64,000 nt of DNA from ENR-C587 sp942493235 (lineage in GTDB: Bacteria; Bacteroidota; Ignavibacteria; Kapaibacteriales; UBA2268), in the NCBI GenBank assembly GCA_942493235.1, contig OW818676.1, positions 186,001 through 250,000 of the forward strand, in the 5' to 3' direction. The notes below the pieces were generated by a model that did not search any database, was not told the origin of the DNA, and was given only the letters and a program-made list of their open reading frames with translations. Within the stretch, counting starts at the first letter, position 1. Every line of letters starts with the position of its first letter. The translations under genes were made by a program, and so were the position numbers. Below, piece after piece: positions 55,304 to 64,000 of this stretch.

Positions 55304-57355
55304 ATGAAAAAATTGATTTTACTTTTTGCGTTTATATTTTGTTTTAGCTGTTATGGGCAGTATGATTTTAAGCAACCATTTCATAATTTCGCAATTAACG
55401 GGATTGTTGAATTAAACAACAAAATATTTGTATCTACTGAATCATCTGGAGTTTGGGTATCAAATGACAGATGCAAGTCATTCGAAAGAATAACATTTTA
55501 TGATGAATATTACAATACTCCGAATTATGGAAATCTTGTAAAATTTCATGATTATTTAGTTTTACACAGCAGAGAAAAAATATTTATTTCAAAAGATGAA
55601 TTTAAAACTTGGGATATTTATAAATATAAAAATTTCAAAATTTCAAATAATGTTGCATATATGATTAATGATGCAAATTTGTATTATTCAGACAATGACT
55701 CTTTAAGTTGGAAAAAATTCGATATTAATAGGGATGTGTCAGATTACTTTGTTATGGAAGATACCATTGGTGCTTTTAATTATTCCGATTCTTTAATTTC
55801 TCTCTCAACAGATAAAGGAAAGACATGGAATTTAACTGATAACAAATTCAAATGTATATATCCAAATATTATTTTCAAAAATAATATTATTAGTGCTCAG
55901 AATAGCGATACTTTATTAATATCCCGCGATAAGGGCAAGTCTTGGGAGAATATAAAAGCGGATGTTGATGAAAATAAAATATGGCAAATTAACCAGATTA
56001 GAGACACCTTAATTCTAATATGTGTTTGCAAAGGTCCATATAATGAAGACTCTGTGCCTGTTTTTATTTCAACTGATTTTGGAAAAACATGTAAAATAAT
56101 AACAAAAGATAAATTTAAATATATATATACAGCTATTCTCAAAAAAGACAGTACAACATATTTAGGCAATTATGGATTACATATTTCATTTGATAATGAA
56201 AATACGTGGTTTTCTCCAAATACAGGACTTACTTGTCCAAGAGTAAATGATATATTTTCTGATAATAACTATATACTGGTTTCAACCATTGATAGGGGAA
56301 TTTATAAAAGTACTGATTTAGGATTAACATGGAAACTTTGTAATATGCCTCTTACAGATGGTGGTATTTTTAGCGTTATTAAAATAAACGGAAAGGAATT
56401 ATACGCGATTACTGGCATTTGCGGATTATTTAAATCTACAGATGAGGGTGATAACTGGGAATGTGTTAATCCCGATATCCGCCACATAAGAAGGATATCT
56501 TATATTGATAGCATTATGTATGGTTATGGTTTTACAAGTGGAGTGTTTTGTTCGAAAAATAAAGGTATTACTTGGTTTAATGCCGATATTCCACTCTTTG
56601 AAAATGGGCTTAGTACTTTGATTGACGCAGATTCTATGGTTTTAGCTTTAAAAAATAACAAATTATATTATTCTAAAGATTCTTGTAAATCTTTTAATTT
56701 AATGTCATCTGCTACTGGTTCTTTATTAAAAAGAGAAAAAGATACACTTTTTTTATGGCAAAATGATAAACTAATATTCTCGGCTGATAACGGAAACTCA
56801 TGGAATGATACTCGTTATATGTATGAAGGGACAGTAAATTTTTCCGTATTTAATAATTGGATAAAAAATAGTAACATCCTCGTGTTTCTATCTGGTAAAG
56901 CGGGTAATAAAATAATATATATTTCTATAGACTATGGTAAAACTTGGAGTACTTTTTATAAATTCGGTGATAATATGATATGTATGTTAACAATTAATAA
57001 TTTATTATTAATTGGTTCTAGTTCCCAAGGCATAATCACTCTCGACCTCACCCCGCTTCTTGAGACAGCGGATGTAACCGAGAAAGCGGAAATAAATAAA
57101 AATGATATTAAAGTATATCCTAATCCCACTAAGGACTTTATAAATTACAATATAAATATTTTGAATGATGACTATATATGTATTGAGATTTATGATATTT
57201 CGGGTAAGTTACTCAAAGAATACAATCACGGATTTTTATCTCAAGGACAGCACACTTTATTTTGTCCAGTTTATGATTTATCCTCCGGTCAATATATATT
57301 ATCAGTTAATGTAGGCAACGAGAAATTGCAATCGGTATTTGAAATAATTAGATAG
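55304..57355 (+). CDS. Secreted BNR beta-propeller protein with T9SS type A domain (683 aa)
   Basis: A signal peptide (MKKLILLFAFIFCFSCYG) follows AAGGAG. Residues about 25-590 contain roughly nine Asp-box-like turns (STDKGKTW, SRDKGKSW, STDFGKT, STDLGLTW, STDEGDNW, SKNKGITW, SADNGNSW, SIDYGKTW), consistent with a Ycf48/sortilin-like beta-propeller. Residues about 600-683 are a T9SS sorting domain (DIKVYPNPTKDFINYNI; EIYDISGKLLKEY; DLSSGQYILSV). No catalytic set was recognised, so it is probably a surface or released binding protein. It is a single gene with its own strong terminator. Confidence 0.87.
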   Translation: MKKLILLFAFIFCFSCYGQYDFKQPFHNFAINGIVELNNKIFVSTESSGVWVSNDRCKSFERITFYDEYYNTPNYGNLVKFHDYLVLHSREKIFISKDEFKTWDIYKYKNFKISNNVAYMINDANLYYSDNDSLSWKKFDINRDVSDYFVMEDTIGAFNYSDSLISLSTDKGKTWNLTDNKFKCIYPNIIFKNNIISAQNSDTLLISRDKGKSWENIKADVDENKIWQINQIRDTLILICVCKGPYNEDSVPVFISTDFGKTCKIITKDKFKYIYTAILKKDSTTYLGNYGLHISFDNENTWFSPNTGLTCPRVNDIFSDNNYILVSTIDRGIYKSTDLGLTWKLCNMPLTDGGIFSVIKINGKELYAITGICGLFKSTDEGDNWECVNPDIRHIRRISYIDSIMYGYGFTSGVFCSKNKGITWFNADIPLFENGLSTLIDADSMVLALKNNKLYYSKDSCKSFNLMSSATGSLLKREKDTLFLWQNDKLIFSADNGNSWNDTRYMYEGTVNFSVFNNWIKNSNILVFLSGKAGNKIIYISIDYGKTWSTFYKFGDNMICMLTINNLLLIGSSSQGIITLDLTPLLETADVTEKAEINKNDIKVYPNPTKDFINYNINILNDDYICIEIYDISGKLLKEYNHGFLSQGQHTLFCPVYDLSSGQYILSVNVGNEKLQSVFEIIR

Positions 57356-57360
57356 TTGTT

Positions 57361-57405
57361 ATTATCTCAAACCCACGCTCAGCGTGGGTTTGAGATAATT
57401 TTCGT
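57361..57405 (+). terminator. Very strong 19-bp-stem terminator
   Basis: Arms ATTATCTCAAACCCACGCT and its exact complement (57361-57379 / 57381-57399) around a single C, then TTTCGTTTT. It begins 5 nt past the stop of the BNR gene. It is symmetric enough to work for the convergent glutamine synthetase gene too. The core CCCACGCT/AGCGTGGG is the same as in the hairpin repeats at 14814 and 14958. Confidence 0.9.
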
Positions 57406-57466
57406 TTTAACGATATGGCTATTGTATAATTTGAAGATAATTCAAACTATTTAATAGTTAATATTT

Positions 57467-59008
57467 TTATTGATTATGAATAGCTCTGTGCATTATCCTG
57501 CGTGATTCGGTTAATCTTTCTTCTTCAGGTAATGAAAACAGATTTTTATTCATCTCTCTGTCGTTTTCAGCGAGCAAAAGCTTGGCTGTATTGTCGATTA
57601 TTTTCTGTGTAAATACACCGTCACGTATATATAAGTCTTTTTCCTTAATCAACAAATCAGCACTTTCTGCACAGCTTGGCGGTAAATCTTTTAAATGGTC
57701 ATTAGGAATTGAGTGAACATTGACAGCTACATAATTAATTTTTGCAATTTCAAGAGCTTCTTTTGGGTGGTTTAATCCCCATTCGGCAGCAAGAGCAACT
57801 CCGGCAAGCAAGTAATGAACAAATGCACTTCCGTCCGGGCTGCGAATTTCAACAGTCTGGCGGCAATCTTTGTTTTCATATTTTACTTTTTGCTGAGGAT
57901 TAACCTTCATAGTTAAATTATTTACATTTGTCCACCCGAGAGGTACGCGGATTAATGCACTTCGATTGCATTCGCTCCAGCATACTTTTGTCGGTGCTTC
58001 TTGGTGAGGAACAAGTCTTAAATAAGAAGCAGAAACCATATTGCCAAATGCAGTTAAGCTCGGTGCATAAGTGCATAGTCCACCGATTACCATACGTGCT
58101 TCGTTTGATAATGCACCACTTTCCTGAACCATAATATTTTTGCCATCCTTGATTAATGCCATGTGATAGTGCATACCATTGCCGGCGTGACCAATTTCAA
58201 TCTTAGGTACGAAAGTAGCAGTATAGCCGTATTGCTGAGCAATATTACGAATTATCCATTTGCTTAATGTAACTATATCGCCTGTATCTTCAATTGGCGA
58301 AAGTAAGAATTCGATTTCTACTTGCTCGGCAGATTTTCCGTTTAATTCCTCTAATTCACTACTTATTGAATCTAATACTCCTACTTCATTATGAGCATAT
58401 TTTACTTGACCAACTACTTGAGTAATTACTGTCAATATCTCATTTAATACTTCGGTAATTTTTGAATATGGCGATGATTGATGATATCCTTTTTGAATTT
58501 CATTAGGAAATATTTTGCTTTCTTCATTGCCAACTAAAAAGAATTCCAATTCGCCTAAAGCGTGCAGTTCCAAACTTGTTCTTTCTTTTAAAAGAGTTGC
58601 TGCTTTTAAAAGAACGCTGTCTGGTGTATAATCGGCTAATTCGCCGTCAGCAGTTAAGAATCGGCACATGAAGTCAATACTGCGATTATCAAACGGATTG
58701 ATAAAAGCTGTTTTATATACAGGTATTACGTATAGATCAGACTTACCGGCATCTACTATACCTTTAAATAATGATGAGCCGTCAACTCTTTCGCCTTCGG
58801 TAAGTATTAATTCAGCTTGTGCACGGCTACAAATCGGAATTTTTAACTCTTTGATTTTACCGTCAATTGCAGTGTAATGAAAAGTAATTCTTTCTATTTC
58901 AAATTCTTCAATAGCTCTAATTATATCTTCTCTTGTAAATTCGTTTCTTTGTTTTTCAAGTAATAAACATAAGGGATTAACTATCCCGAATTTTTCTACT
59001 TTTTGCAT
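57467..59008 (-). CDS. glnA: Glutamine synthetase
   Basis: The enzyme makes glutamine from glutamate, ammonia and ATP in the cytoplasm. The catalytic domain has family blocks VDGSSLFKGIVDAGKSDLYV, GELEFFLVG, KIEIGHAGNGMHYHM, APTKVCWSECNRSALIRVPL and TVEIRSPDGSAFVHYLLAG. The N-terminal beta-grasp (about 20-110) is present. The 513-aa length is somewhat longer than type I (about 450-470) and much shorter than type III (about 700), so it is a type I-like branch. GGAG precedes the ATG. A 36-bp palindrome lies about 93 nt upstream and could be a nitrogen-control operator. Confidence 0.9.
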   Translation of the reverse strand: MQKVEKFGIVNPLCLLLEKQRNEFTREDIIRAIEEFEIERITFHYTAIDGKIKELKIPICSRAQAELILTEGERVDGSSLFKGIVDAGKSDLYVIPVYKTAFINPFDNRSIDFMCRFLTADGELADYTPDSVLLKAATLLKERTSLELHALGELEFFLVGNEESKIFPNEIQKGYHQSSPYSKITEVLNEILTVITQVVGQVKYAHNEVGVLDSISSELEELNGKSAEQVEIEFLLSPIEDTGDIVTLSKWIIRNIAQQYGYTATFVPKIEIGHAGNGMHYHMALIKDGKNIMVQESGALSNEARMVIGGLCTYAPSLTAFGNMVSASYLRLVPHQEAPTKVCWSECNRSALIRVPLGWTNVNNLTMKVNPQQKVKYENKDCRQTVEIRSPDGSAFVHYLLAGVALAAEWGLNHPKEALEIAKINYVAVNVHSIPNDHLKDLPPSCAESADLLIKEKDLYIRDGVFTQKIIDNTAKLLLAENDREMNKNLFSLPEEERLTESRRIMHRAIHNQ

Positions 59009-59100
59009 AATATTCTCTCCAATAAGTCAATTAAATTATTTATATTTATATATCTTTAGTATAAACATACTATTGTAAAAAAAGCGTAAAATAAAGGGCA

Positions 59101-59136
59101 GATACACTTATAGAAATTAATTTCTAAAAATGTATC
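59101..59136 (-). promoter_or_regulatory. 36-bp palindrome upstream of glnA
   Basis: Outer arms GATACA/TGTATC and inner arms TAGAAATT/AATTTCTA are symmetric about the same centre. The symmetry and position (about 93 nt before the ATG) suggest a dimeric regulator site or an mRNA hairpin in the leader. Confidence 0.5.
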
Positions 59137-59313
59137 AACCCTAAATATAAATATAAGCCTTTTTTTTGAGTAAATCAAACTTAAATATTTGTTTTTAAAG
59201 ATTTTATTTTATTTCAAGTAGTAATTTGATAAAAGCTACTCATTTTAATTTCTTACCGAAATGACAATTGAAATTACTTTTCCACTTTGAAAATTTGTAT
59301 TTTTGATTAGCAT

Positions 59314-60447
59314 TTATAATGCTACTGCCCTTTCCATAATTTTAACCGTGATATGGTCGCACATAGTATATCCCTTTGCTGTAAACTTTAATATGTCATT
59401 ATTAAATATCAAATAATTATCTCTTGCGATTTTTCGGGCATAATCAATTATATTTAGTAAAGACTTAGCCGATATAAACGGTTTTAATGTTTCAAGATTT
59501 AAGCCTTCTGCCCTTAGCCCTAAATATACTATTTCAGATATTGATTTTTCATCGTCAATTATCTCGGTGTCAATTATCGGTAATTGATTATTAGTCAATT
59601 TATGTATATATTCTTTTATATTGGCAGAATTGACATATCTCTTACCTGAAATAAAACTATGAGCCGAAGGACCAAACCCGAGATATTGCTTACGTCGCCA
59701 ATAATTCAAATTATGTAGGCATTCATAACCCGGAATTGAGAAATTGGAAATTTCGTATTGATTAAATCCTTGCGTGGTTAAATGGCTGATTATTTCCAAA
59801 TATTGGCTCAATTCGACATCTTCGTCGGTCTTTAGGATTTTATTTTCTATTAAGTCTTTATACAGCGGAGTATCTTCTTCATATATCAAACTATAGCAAG
59901 ACAGATGTTTAACACCGCTATTAATTAATGTATCTATGTTATATATTATATTCTCTTGGCTCTGCCCCGGAATAGAAAATATTAAGTCAGCATTGATATT
60001 ATCAAACCCAATTTCTCGAGCAGTTATTATATTATTTATCGCTTCGTCTGCACTATGAATTCGCTGTAAGAATGTTAGTTCTTCGGGTATCAGGCTTTGT
60101 ACTCCGATACTTAATCGGTTAATCCCGACTTGGTAGTAATTAGTTAGCAGCTCAGGATATAATGTTCCGGGATTAGCCTCTATGCTAAATTCAATCATTT
60201 CAGATAATGCAAATTTTTTATTAAGAGCATTTATTATTCTATTTATATTTTTTATGCTTAAAATAGAAGGTGTCCCCCCGCCAATGAATATTGTTTCTAT
60301 ATGCTCTAATTTATTTTCAGTTAATTCGATTTCTCTAAGCAGAGAATTAACGAACATATCTTCATAACTGAAATCGGTTATTGAATAGAAATCACAATAG
60401 TGGCATTTCTTTTTACAAAAAGGGATATGAATATAAATTCCGGACAT
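59314..60447 (-). CDS. hemW: HemW-type radical SAM protein
   Basis: The ATG at 60447, with GAGAG 6 nt upstream, gives MSGIYIHIPFCKKKCHYCDF, with radical-SAM cysteines C11, C15 and C18 (CX3CX2C) close to the N-terminus as in HemW. The longer frame from 60507 adds 20 residues before this and overlaps a -7-like box, so it is rejected. Further marks are FIGGGTPSIL, RLSIGVQSL, NADLIFSIPGQ and YEISNFSIPGYECLHNLNYW. HemW is a haem chaperone rather than a true coproporphyrinogen oxidase in most bacteria. The 377-aa length and a full C-terminal domain match. Single gene. Confidence 0.9.
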   Translation of the reverse strand: MSGIYIHIPFCKKKCHYCDFYSITDFSYEDMFVNSLLREIELTENKLEHIETIFIGGGTPSILSIKNINRIINALNKKFALSEMIEFSIEANPGTLYPELLTNYYQVGINRLSIGVQSLIPEELTFLQRIHSADEAINNIITAREIGFDNINADLIFSIPGQSQENIIYNIDTLINSGVKHLSCYSLIYEEDTPLYKDLIENKILKTDEDVELSQYLEIISHLTTQGFNQYEISNFSIPGYECLHNLNYWRRKQYLGFGPSAHSFISGKRYVNSANIKEYIHKLTNNQLPIIDTEIIDDEKSISEIVYLGLRAEGLNLETLKPFISAKSLLNIIDYARKIARDNYLIFNNDILKFTAKGYTMCDHITVKIMERAVAL

Positions 60448-60496
60448 AATAGCTCTCAATTTTAAACAATACAAGCAAGAATAAACAATACAAGTG

Positions 60497-60504
60497 CAAA
60501 TATA
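60497..60504 (-). promoter_or_regulatory. Candidate hemW -7 box (TATATTTG)
   Basis: The minus strand reads TATATTTG, about 50 nt before the chosen ATG. No TTG at the -33 position. Confidence 0.4.
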
Positions 60505-60608
60505 CAATACAAATACGAATATAAAAAAGAGGATTTCTATCGTATTGTCCTAAAGCAAAAATTTGATATTATCGGGTCTTCGCTATTTTAAGTGGGTAAT
60601 TGGGAATT

Positions 60609-60794
60609 GAGGCTCTAAAATTAATATTTTTGCCAAATCGACATTCTGAGTGTAACGAAGAATCCCTAATTATCAGCAAGTAAGCTTCATCTGGATTCTT
60701 CAATCGTTAAGAATGACAAATTTTTGACAGCCTCTTAAATGTAGGGTGGGGATAAAAATTGCCCTACTGTCTGATAGTATTTGCACAGCCTCTT
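60609..60794. repeat. Dispersed repeat with one outer arm
   Basis: The inner repeat (60609-60736) runs from GAGGCTCTAAAATTAAT to GACAGCCTCTT. It is followed by an outer right arm (60737-60794) with TAGGGTGGGGATAAAAATTG and ending GCACAGCCTCTT. Confidence 0.8.
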
Positions 60795-60846
60795 ATTTTA
60801 GGGTAACGGTAGAATTAATATATTCTTTTTGATATAGAAAAAGAGA

Positions 60847-62415
60847 TTATCCCTTTGGTAAACTGAATTTGAAAGTGCTGCCTATGCCTTCGGTACTTTC
60901 TACCCATATTTTACCTTTGTGCCGCTCAATAAATTCTTTACATAGTATTAATCCAAGCCCGGTACCGCTTTCTCCTGAAGTTCCGGTTGAAGTATTATTG
61001 ATTTTATTATCAAAAATATGTTCTATCTGATTCTGATTCATACCTACTCCGGTATCAGATACAGAAATAACAATATCATTATTATTTTCGGTTACATCAG
61101 TTAGAATTTTCCCGTTTTCGGGAGTGAATTTAATTGCATTCGAAATTAGATTACGCAAGACAGTCGTAATTAAATTTTTATCGGCATATACTAAACAATT
61201 CTCATCAATCAAATTAACTAAACTTATTTTCTTTTTCTCGGCTGATAGCTGGAACAAATCAATATTAGTTTGTACTATTGAATATAGGTCAAAATTATCC
61301 GGATTGTATTGGATTAATCCCCTCTGAGATGATGACCACTGAAGTAAATTCTCTAACAAATAATATGTTGTCTGAGAGGCTTCTTTCATACCGCGAATCA
61401 TTGATAATTTTTTACTCTCGTCTATTTTGTCATAATATCTTAATAGCAATTCCGAATTATTTAGTAAAGCGACAAAGGGATTTTTTAAATCATGTGCAAT
61501 TATTGAAAAGAATTTATCTTTAGTATCATTAGCCAGCTTTAACTCGTTTTCAGAATCACATAGTTTGTCATTCAATATCAACAGTTTATGAGCTTCTATT
61601 GCCATTTTTTCGTTAAGATCTTGCAGTTCCGAATTAGACCTTTCGATTACTTGAAAGGCTTCTTTTAGTTCTTTTGTCCTAACACGTACTTTTTCTTCTA
61701 ACTCTTCATTTAATTTTTTTACTTCCTTTTCAGCTTTTTTTGCTTTAGAAAGTGCATCTTCACTTCTGTCGATTGATTTTTTATAAATAATGTTTATATT
61801 ATAGGAAATCACAGCCATAAATACATAAGTAATCGAATTATCTATCACATAGTCAACTACATCACCCTTTAGTACTTTGGAATAATCAACTACAAATAAG
61901 GCAAATCCAAATAAAGCTAAGAGATTAATTGAAGTATAAAAAATCAAATTTTTCTGCTTAATATCTGATATTAACGGTATCATAGATAAAACTCCGAAAG
62001 TAAAGGCAATGGAGTCAAAACCCGTAATATTAAGGTCTGCTTCATACATAATTGTAAACCATGTAAAGGCGAAAGAGACTATTAACAGAAAATGTATAGC
62101 CGTATTGAGCCGTCGTTTCTTGAGCAAAATAAAAGAATAAAGCGACAATAACCAACATATAATCTCAAGTGAGACTACAAAAGGTTTTAATCCTTCATAA
62201 TGAACTTCTTCCAAATAAATCGTACTAATAATTAAAAACAATAAAAAAGATGAAAATGCTATATATATTCTAAATATAAATTGTGCTTTCATTTGTGTAA
62301 GAAAATCCATTTCTCTATAAGCACTTAGGTATTTAGGTAGCTGAAATCCCTTTTTATTTTCGGATTTTTTCAATAATTGTTTTAGCATGTGTGTTAGTTT
62401 TTCATTATTATCCAA
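60847..62415 (-). CDS. Membrane histidine kinase with multi-helix N-terminus
   Basis: Six or so transmembrane helices (about 48-210) form the sensory part, followed by a long coiled coil (about 212-298). The HisKA helix has His308 (SIIAHDLKNPF). The ATPase domain shows NLISNAIKF, DTGVGM and GTGLGL. No receiver domain is present and no response regulator is adjacent, so it is an orphan kinase. The frame opens at TTG 62415; ATG 62388 is an alternative start. The block LLENLLQW-x-x-x-QRG links it to the kinases at 26680 and 62891. Confidence 0.88.
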   Translation of the reverse strand: MDNNEKLTHMLKQLLKKSENKKGFQLPKYLSAYREMDFLTQMKAQFIFRIYIAFSSFLLFLIISTIYLEEVHYEGLKPFVVSLEIICWLLSLYSFILLKKRRLNTAIHFLLIVSFAFTWFTIMYEADLNITGFDSIAFTFGVLSMIPLISDIKQKNLIFYTSINLLALFGFALFVVDYSKVLKGDVVDYVIDNSITYVFMAVISYNINIIYKKSIDRSEDALSKAKKAEKEVKKLNEELEEKVRVRTKELKEAFQVIERSNSELQDLNEKMAIEAHKLLILNDKLCDSENELKLANDTKDKFFSIIAHDLKNPFVALLNNSELLLRYYDKIDESKKLSMIRGMKEASQTTYYLLENLLQWSSSQRGLIQYNPDNFDLYSIVQTNIDLFQLSAEKKKISLVNLIDENCLVYADKNLITTVLRNLISNAIKFTPENGKILTDVTENNNDIVISVSDTGVGMNQNQIEHIFDNKINNTSTGTSGESGTGLGLILCKEFIERHKGKIWVESTEGIGSTFKFSLPKG

Positions 62416-62890
62416 ATAAATAATTTCATTTCCTATATTAAATAGGACATATAATTTCTTGCCTTTCCTGTGGCAAAAACCTCTGTATAAATCTTTTTAT
62501 TCTACTGCAAATTTACGCAATACACTCCTTGCATACAACCTCACGCTTTAGAGCCTGTGTAAATACTATTATTCAATTTCAAATCACGGCAATTTTTTAT
62601 CCTCACCCTACATACAAGAGCTTGTCTAAAATTAATAATATTGCCAAATCGTCATTCTGAGTGTAACGAAGAATCCAGAATTATCAATAAGTTAGTTTTG
62701 TCTGGATTCTTCACTGCGTTCAGAATGACAAATTTCAGACAGCCTCAAACAAGCACTTTGAGAAACCATTAACAGTAATCAAAGGTATTTACGCATCCTC
62801 TTCAGCTTAGGAATCAGAGGCTCAGATTAATTATTGTTTTTGTAAAACGATTTAATCATTGAGTATTGCAATAGTCTTACATTTATATAA
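62416..62890. other. 475-bp gap between two kinase genes
   Basis: Holds a composite repeat (62551-62746). Just before it are a few bases resembling the ACCTCACGCTTTAG arm of the hairpin repeat. No gene. Confidence 0.65.
62551..62746. repeat. Dispersed repeat with one outer arm (mirror of the 60609 copy)
   Basis: Outer left arm GAGCCTGTGTAAATACTATT, with CCTCACCCTACAT, occupies 62551-62617. The inner repeat (62618-62746) runs from GAGCTTGTCTAAAATTAATA to CAGACAGCCTC. The arm is the reverse complement of the arm at 60737-60794. Confidence 0.8.
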
Positions 62891-64000
62891 TTACTCGCTA
62901 ATTGGCAATATAAATTTAAAAGCAGTACCTATACCTACTTGGCTCTCTACCCAAATTTTACCACTATTCATTTCTATGAATTCTTTACATAGAAGCAATC
63001 CTAATCCGGTACTCGGTTCGCCCTCTGTGCCAGGTCTTGATACTTTTTCATCAATTTTGAATAATTTGGCGATTGTGCTTTCATTCATTCCGACACCGCT
63101 ATCTTTAACATAAATGCAAATATAATTTTTCGGTACTATCGACTCAATTAACGAATCATCTATCCCAATCTCTATCCTGCCGCCCCTTGGAGTAAATTTA
63201 ATTGAATTCGATAGCAAATTCCGTATCACTGTATTAACCATCTGTACATCTGCATGGGCAAATACATCTTCTTCGATAGTATTTACGATTGTAATCTCTT
63301 TTAACCTTGATACTTCCGATTGAATTTCAATATTCTGCCGAACTATATAGCTAATTATGCACTTTTCGGGATTGAATTCTATTTTGCCTCTCTGAATTCT
63401 TGACCATTCAAGTAAGTTCTCTAATAGCTTATATAAATTGCCGGCAGAACTTTGCATATTGATTGCTAAATTCTTCATATCGGCTTCTGAAAAGCGACTT
63501 ATATCTTCGGCAAACATTTCGGTAAGACCCAAAAATCCGGCAAAAGGACTTTTTAAATCATGAGCTAATATAGAAAAGAATTTGTCTTTCTCGGAATTGC
63601 TTTTTTCTAAGCTGTTCTTAGTTTGCGAAAGCTCCTCTATCAAAGCATTTTTCTCATATAGTGCGGTTTCAAGTAAATTATTCGACTCTTGAATCTCTTC
63701 AAATAGTTTATTTTTTAATTCATCGGCTCTCTTTCTCTCCGCTACATAAACTACAAATTTACTTCTTACTAAATTAAGCCCTATCATGCCGACAAGCCAT
63801 AGCAATCCATAACCCAAGAAAATATTTAGTAACTGAACATCATAAGTTGCCTGATACTTTGTCCATAAAACCGCCGTACTAAGCCCTCCGCGAATATCTC
63901 CCAATTTATATCCTTGGTCTGCATGACATTTTAGGCAACCCTTTTCAACAAAAAGCGGTGCCATATATCTATAATATACTTGACTTTGAATAGTATCAAG
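62891..64000 (-). CDS. Sensor histidine kinase with Tll0287-like c-haem domain, 5' end outside window
   Basis: The frame is open to base 64000, so the start is missing and the Met at 63964 (YRYMAPLFVEKGC) is internal. The segment EKGCLKCHADQGYKLGDIRG holds a c-type haem site CLKCH in a DUF3365/Tll0287-like sensor context. A transmembrane helix (LLNIFLGYGLLWLVGMIGLN) follows, then a coiled coil. The HisKA helix has SILAHDLKSPF, and the ATPase domain shows NLLSNSIKF, DSGVGM and GLGLLLC. It probably senses redox state, oxygen or a haem ligand in the periplasm. It is a close paralogue of the kinase at 60847, with no regulator gene nearby in the window. Confidence 0.85.
   Translation of the reverse strand, partial: LDTIQSQVYYRYMAPLFVEKGCLKCHADQGYKLGDIRGGLSTAVLWTKYQATYDVQLLNIFLGYGLLWLVGMIGLNLVRSKFVVYVAERKRADELKNKLFEEIQESNNLLETALYEKNALIEELSQTKNSLEKSNSEKDKFFSILAHDLKSPFAGFLGLTEMFAEDISRFSEADMKNLAINMQSSAGNLYKLLENLLEWSRIQRGKIEFNPEKCIISYIVRQNIEIQSEVSRLKEITIVNTIEEDVFAHADVQMVNTVIRNLLSNSIKFTPRGGRIEIGIDDSLIESIVPKNYICIYVKDSGVGMNESTIAKLFKIDEKVSRPGTEGEPSTGLGLLLCKEFIEMNSGKIWVESQVGIGTAFKFILPISE

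Larger units (their letters stand above)
60448..60846. other. 399-bp gap between hemW and the histidine kinase
   Basis: Holds the candidate hemW -7 box and a composite repeat (60609-60794). Nothing else was recognised. Confidence 0.65.

Overview
The window is a low-GC (roughly one third G+C) chromosome segment from a Bacteroidota / Chlorobi-Ignavibacteria-Kapabacteria-type bacterium. The evidence is several proteins with type IX secretion (T9SS) C-terminal sorting domains, a PorV/PorQ-family protein, a GWxTD-domain protein, a TonB-dependent receptor with a carboxypeptidase-regulatory-like N-terminus, two promoters with a Bacteroidetes-type TTG-N19-TAnnTTTG layout, and lipid A and polysaccharide genes of a Gram-negative envelope. 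Unlike classical Bacteroides, many genes carry a clear GGAG/AGGAG Shine-Dalgarno sequence, which fits the Ignavibacteria/Kapabacteria side better. The placement is inference from gene content only. No rRNA, tRNA, CRISPR array or transposase gene was seen.

Region 1 (1-23224, all minus strand) is a surface-protein locus. In transcription order it has a small T9SS-sorted protein (23224-22652), two long secreted phage-tail-fibre-like repeat proteins (22537-18602 and 18453-15247), and then one giant secreted ORF that starts at 14374 and is still open at base 1 (at least 4,791 codons). The giant protein has a signal peptide, fibronectin/Ig-like modules, a beta-helix-like stretch and a long train of Ig/PKD-like modules. 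Its C-terminus lies outside the window. An 872-bp gap before it carries duplicated hairpin repeats.

Region 2 (23225-30161) begins with a repeat-rich gap, followed by RsmB-type rRNA methyltransferase and a HAD phosphatase on the plus strand. A minus-strand signalling operon then encodes a LuxR-type response regulator, a metallo-beta-lactamase-fold hydrolase and a REC-histidine kinase hybrid. A DUF1573 periplasmic protein is divergent from it.

Region 3 (46753-30162, minus) is a co-directional envelope block: an ECF sigma factor, an anti-sigma protein fused to a barrel-like C-terminal domain, a T9SS-sorted BNR-type protein, a TonB-dependent receptor, a 1,559-residue secreted protein, a PorV-like barrel, a GWxTD protein, an LpxL-type acyltransferase and a family 9 glycosyltransferase. 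The order suggests sigma-controlled export or assembly of surface proteins next to lipid A / core biosynthesis.

Region 4 (47583-64000) is a mixed housekeeping and envelope region: a lipoprotein, an isolated nuoD, a MauG/cytochrome c peroxidase-like lipoprotein with an abnormal first haem motif, a DUF1207-like barrel, a WbaP-type polyprenyl-phosphate sugar transferase, a thioredoxin-like lipoprotein, a T9SS-sorted BNR protein, glutamine synthetase, HemW and two histidine kinases. The second kinase runs off the right edge and carries a c-type haem motif. A family of about 130-bp palindromic repeats, often nested in a second inverted repeat, fills the intergenic gaps of regions 1, 2 and 4.
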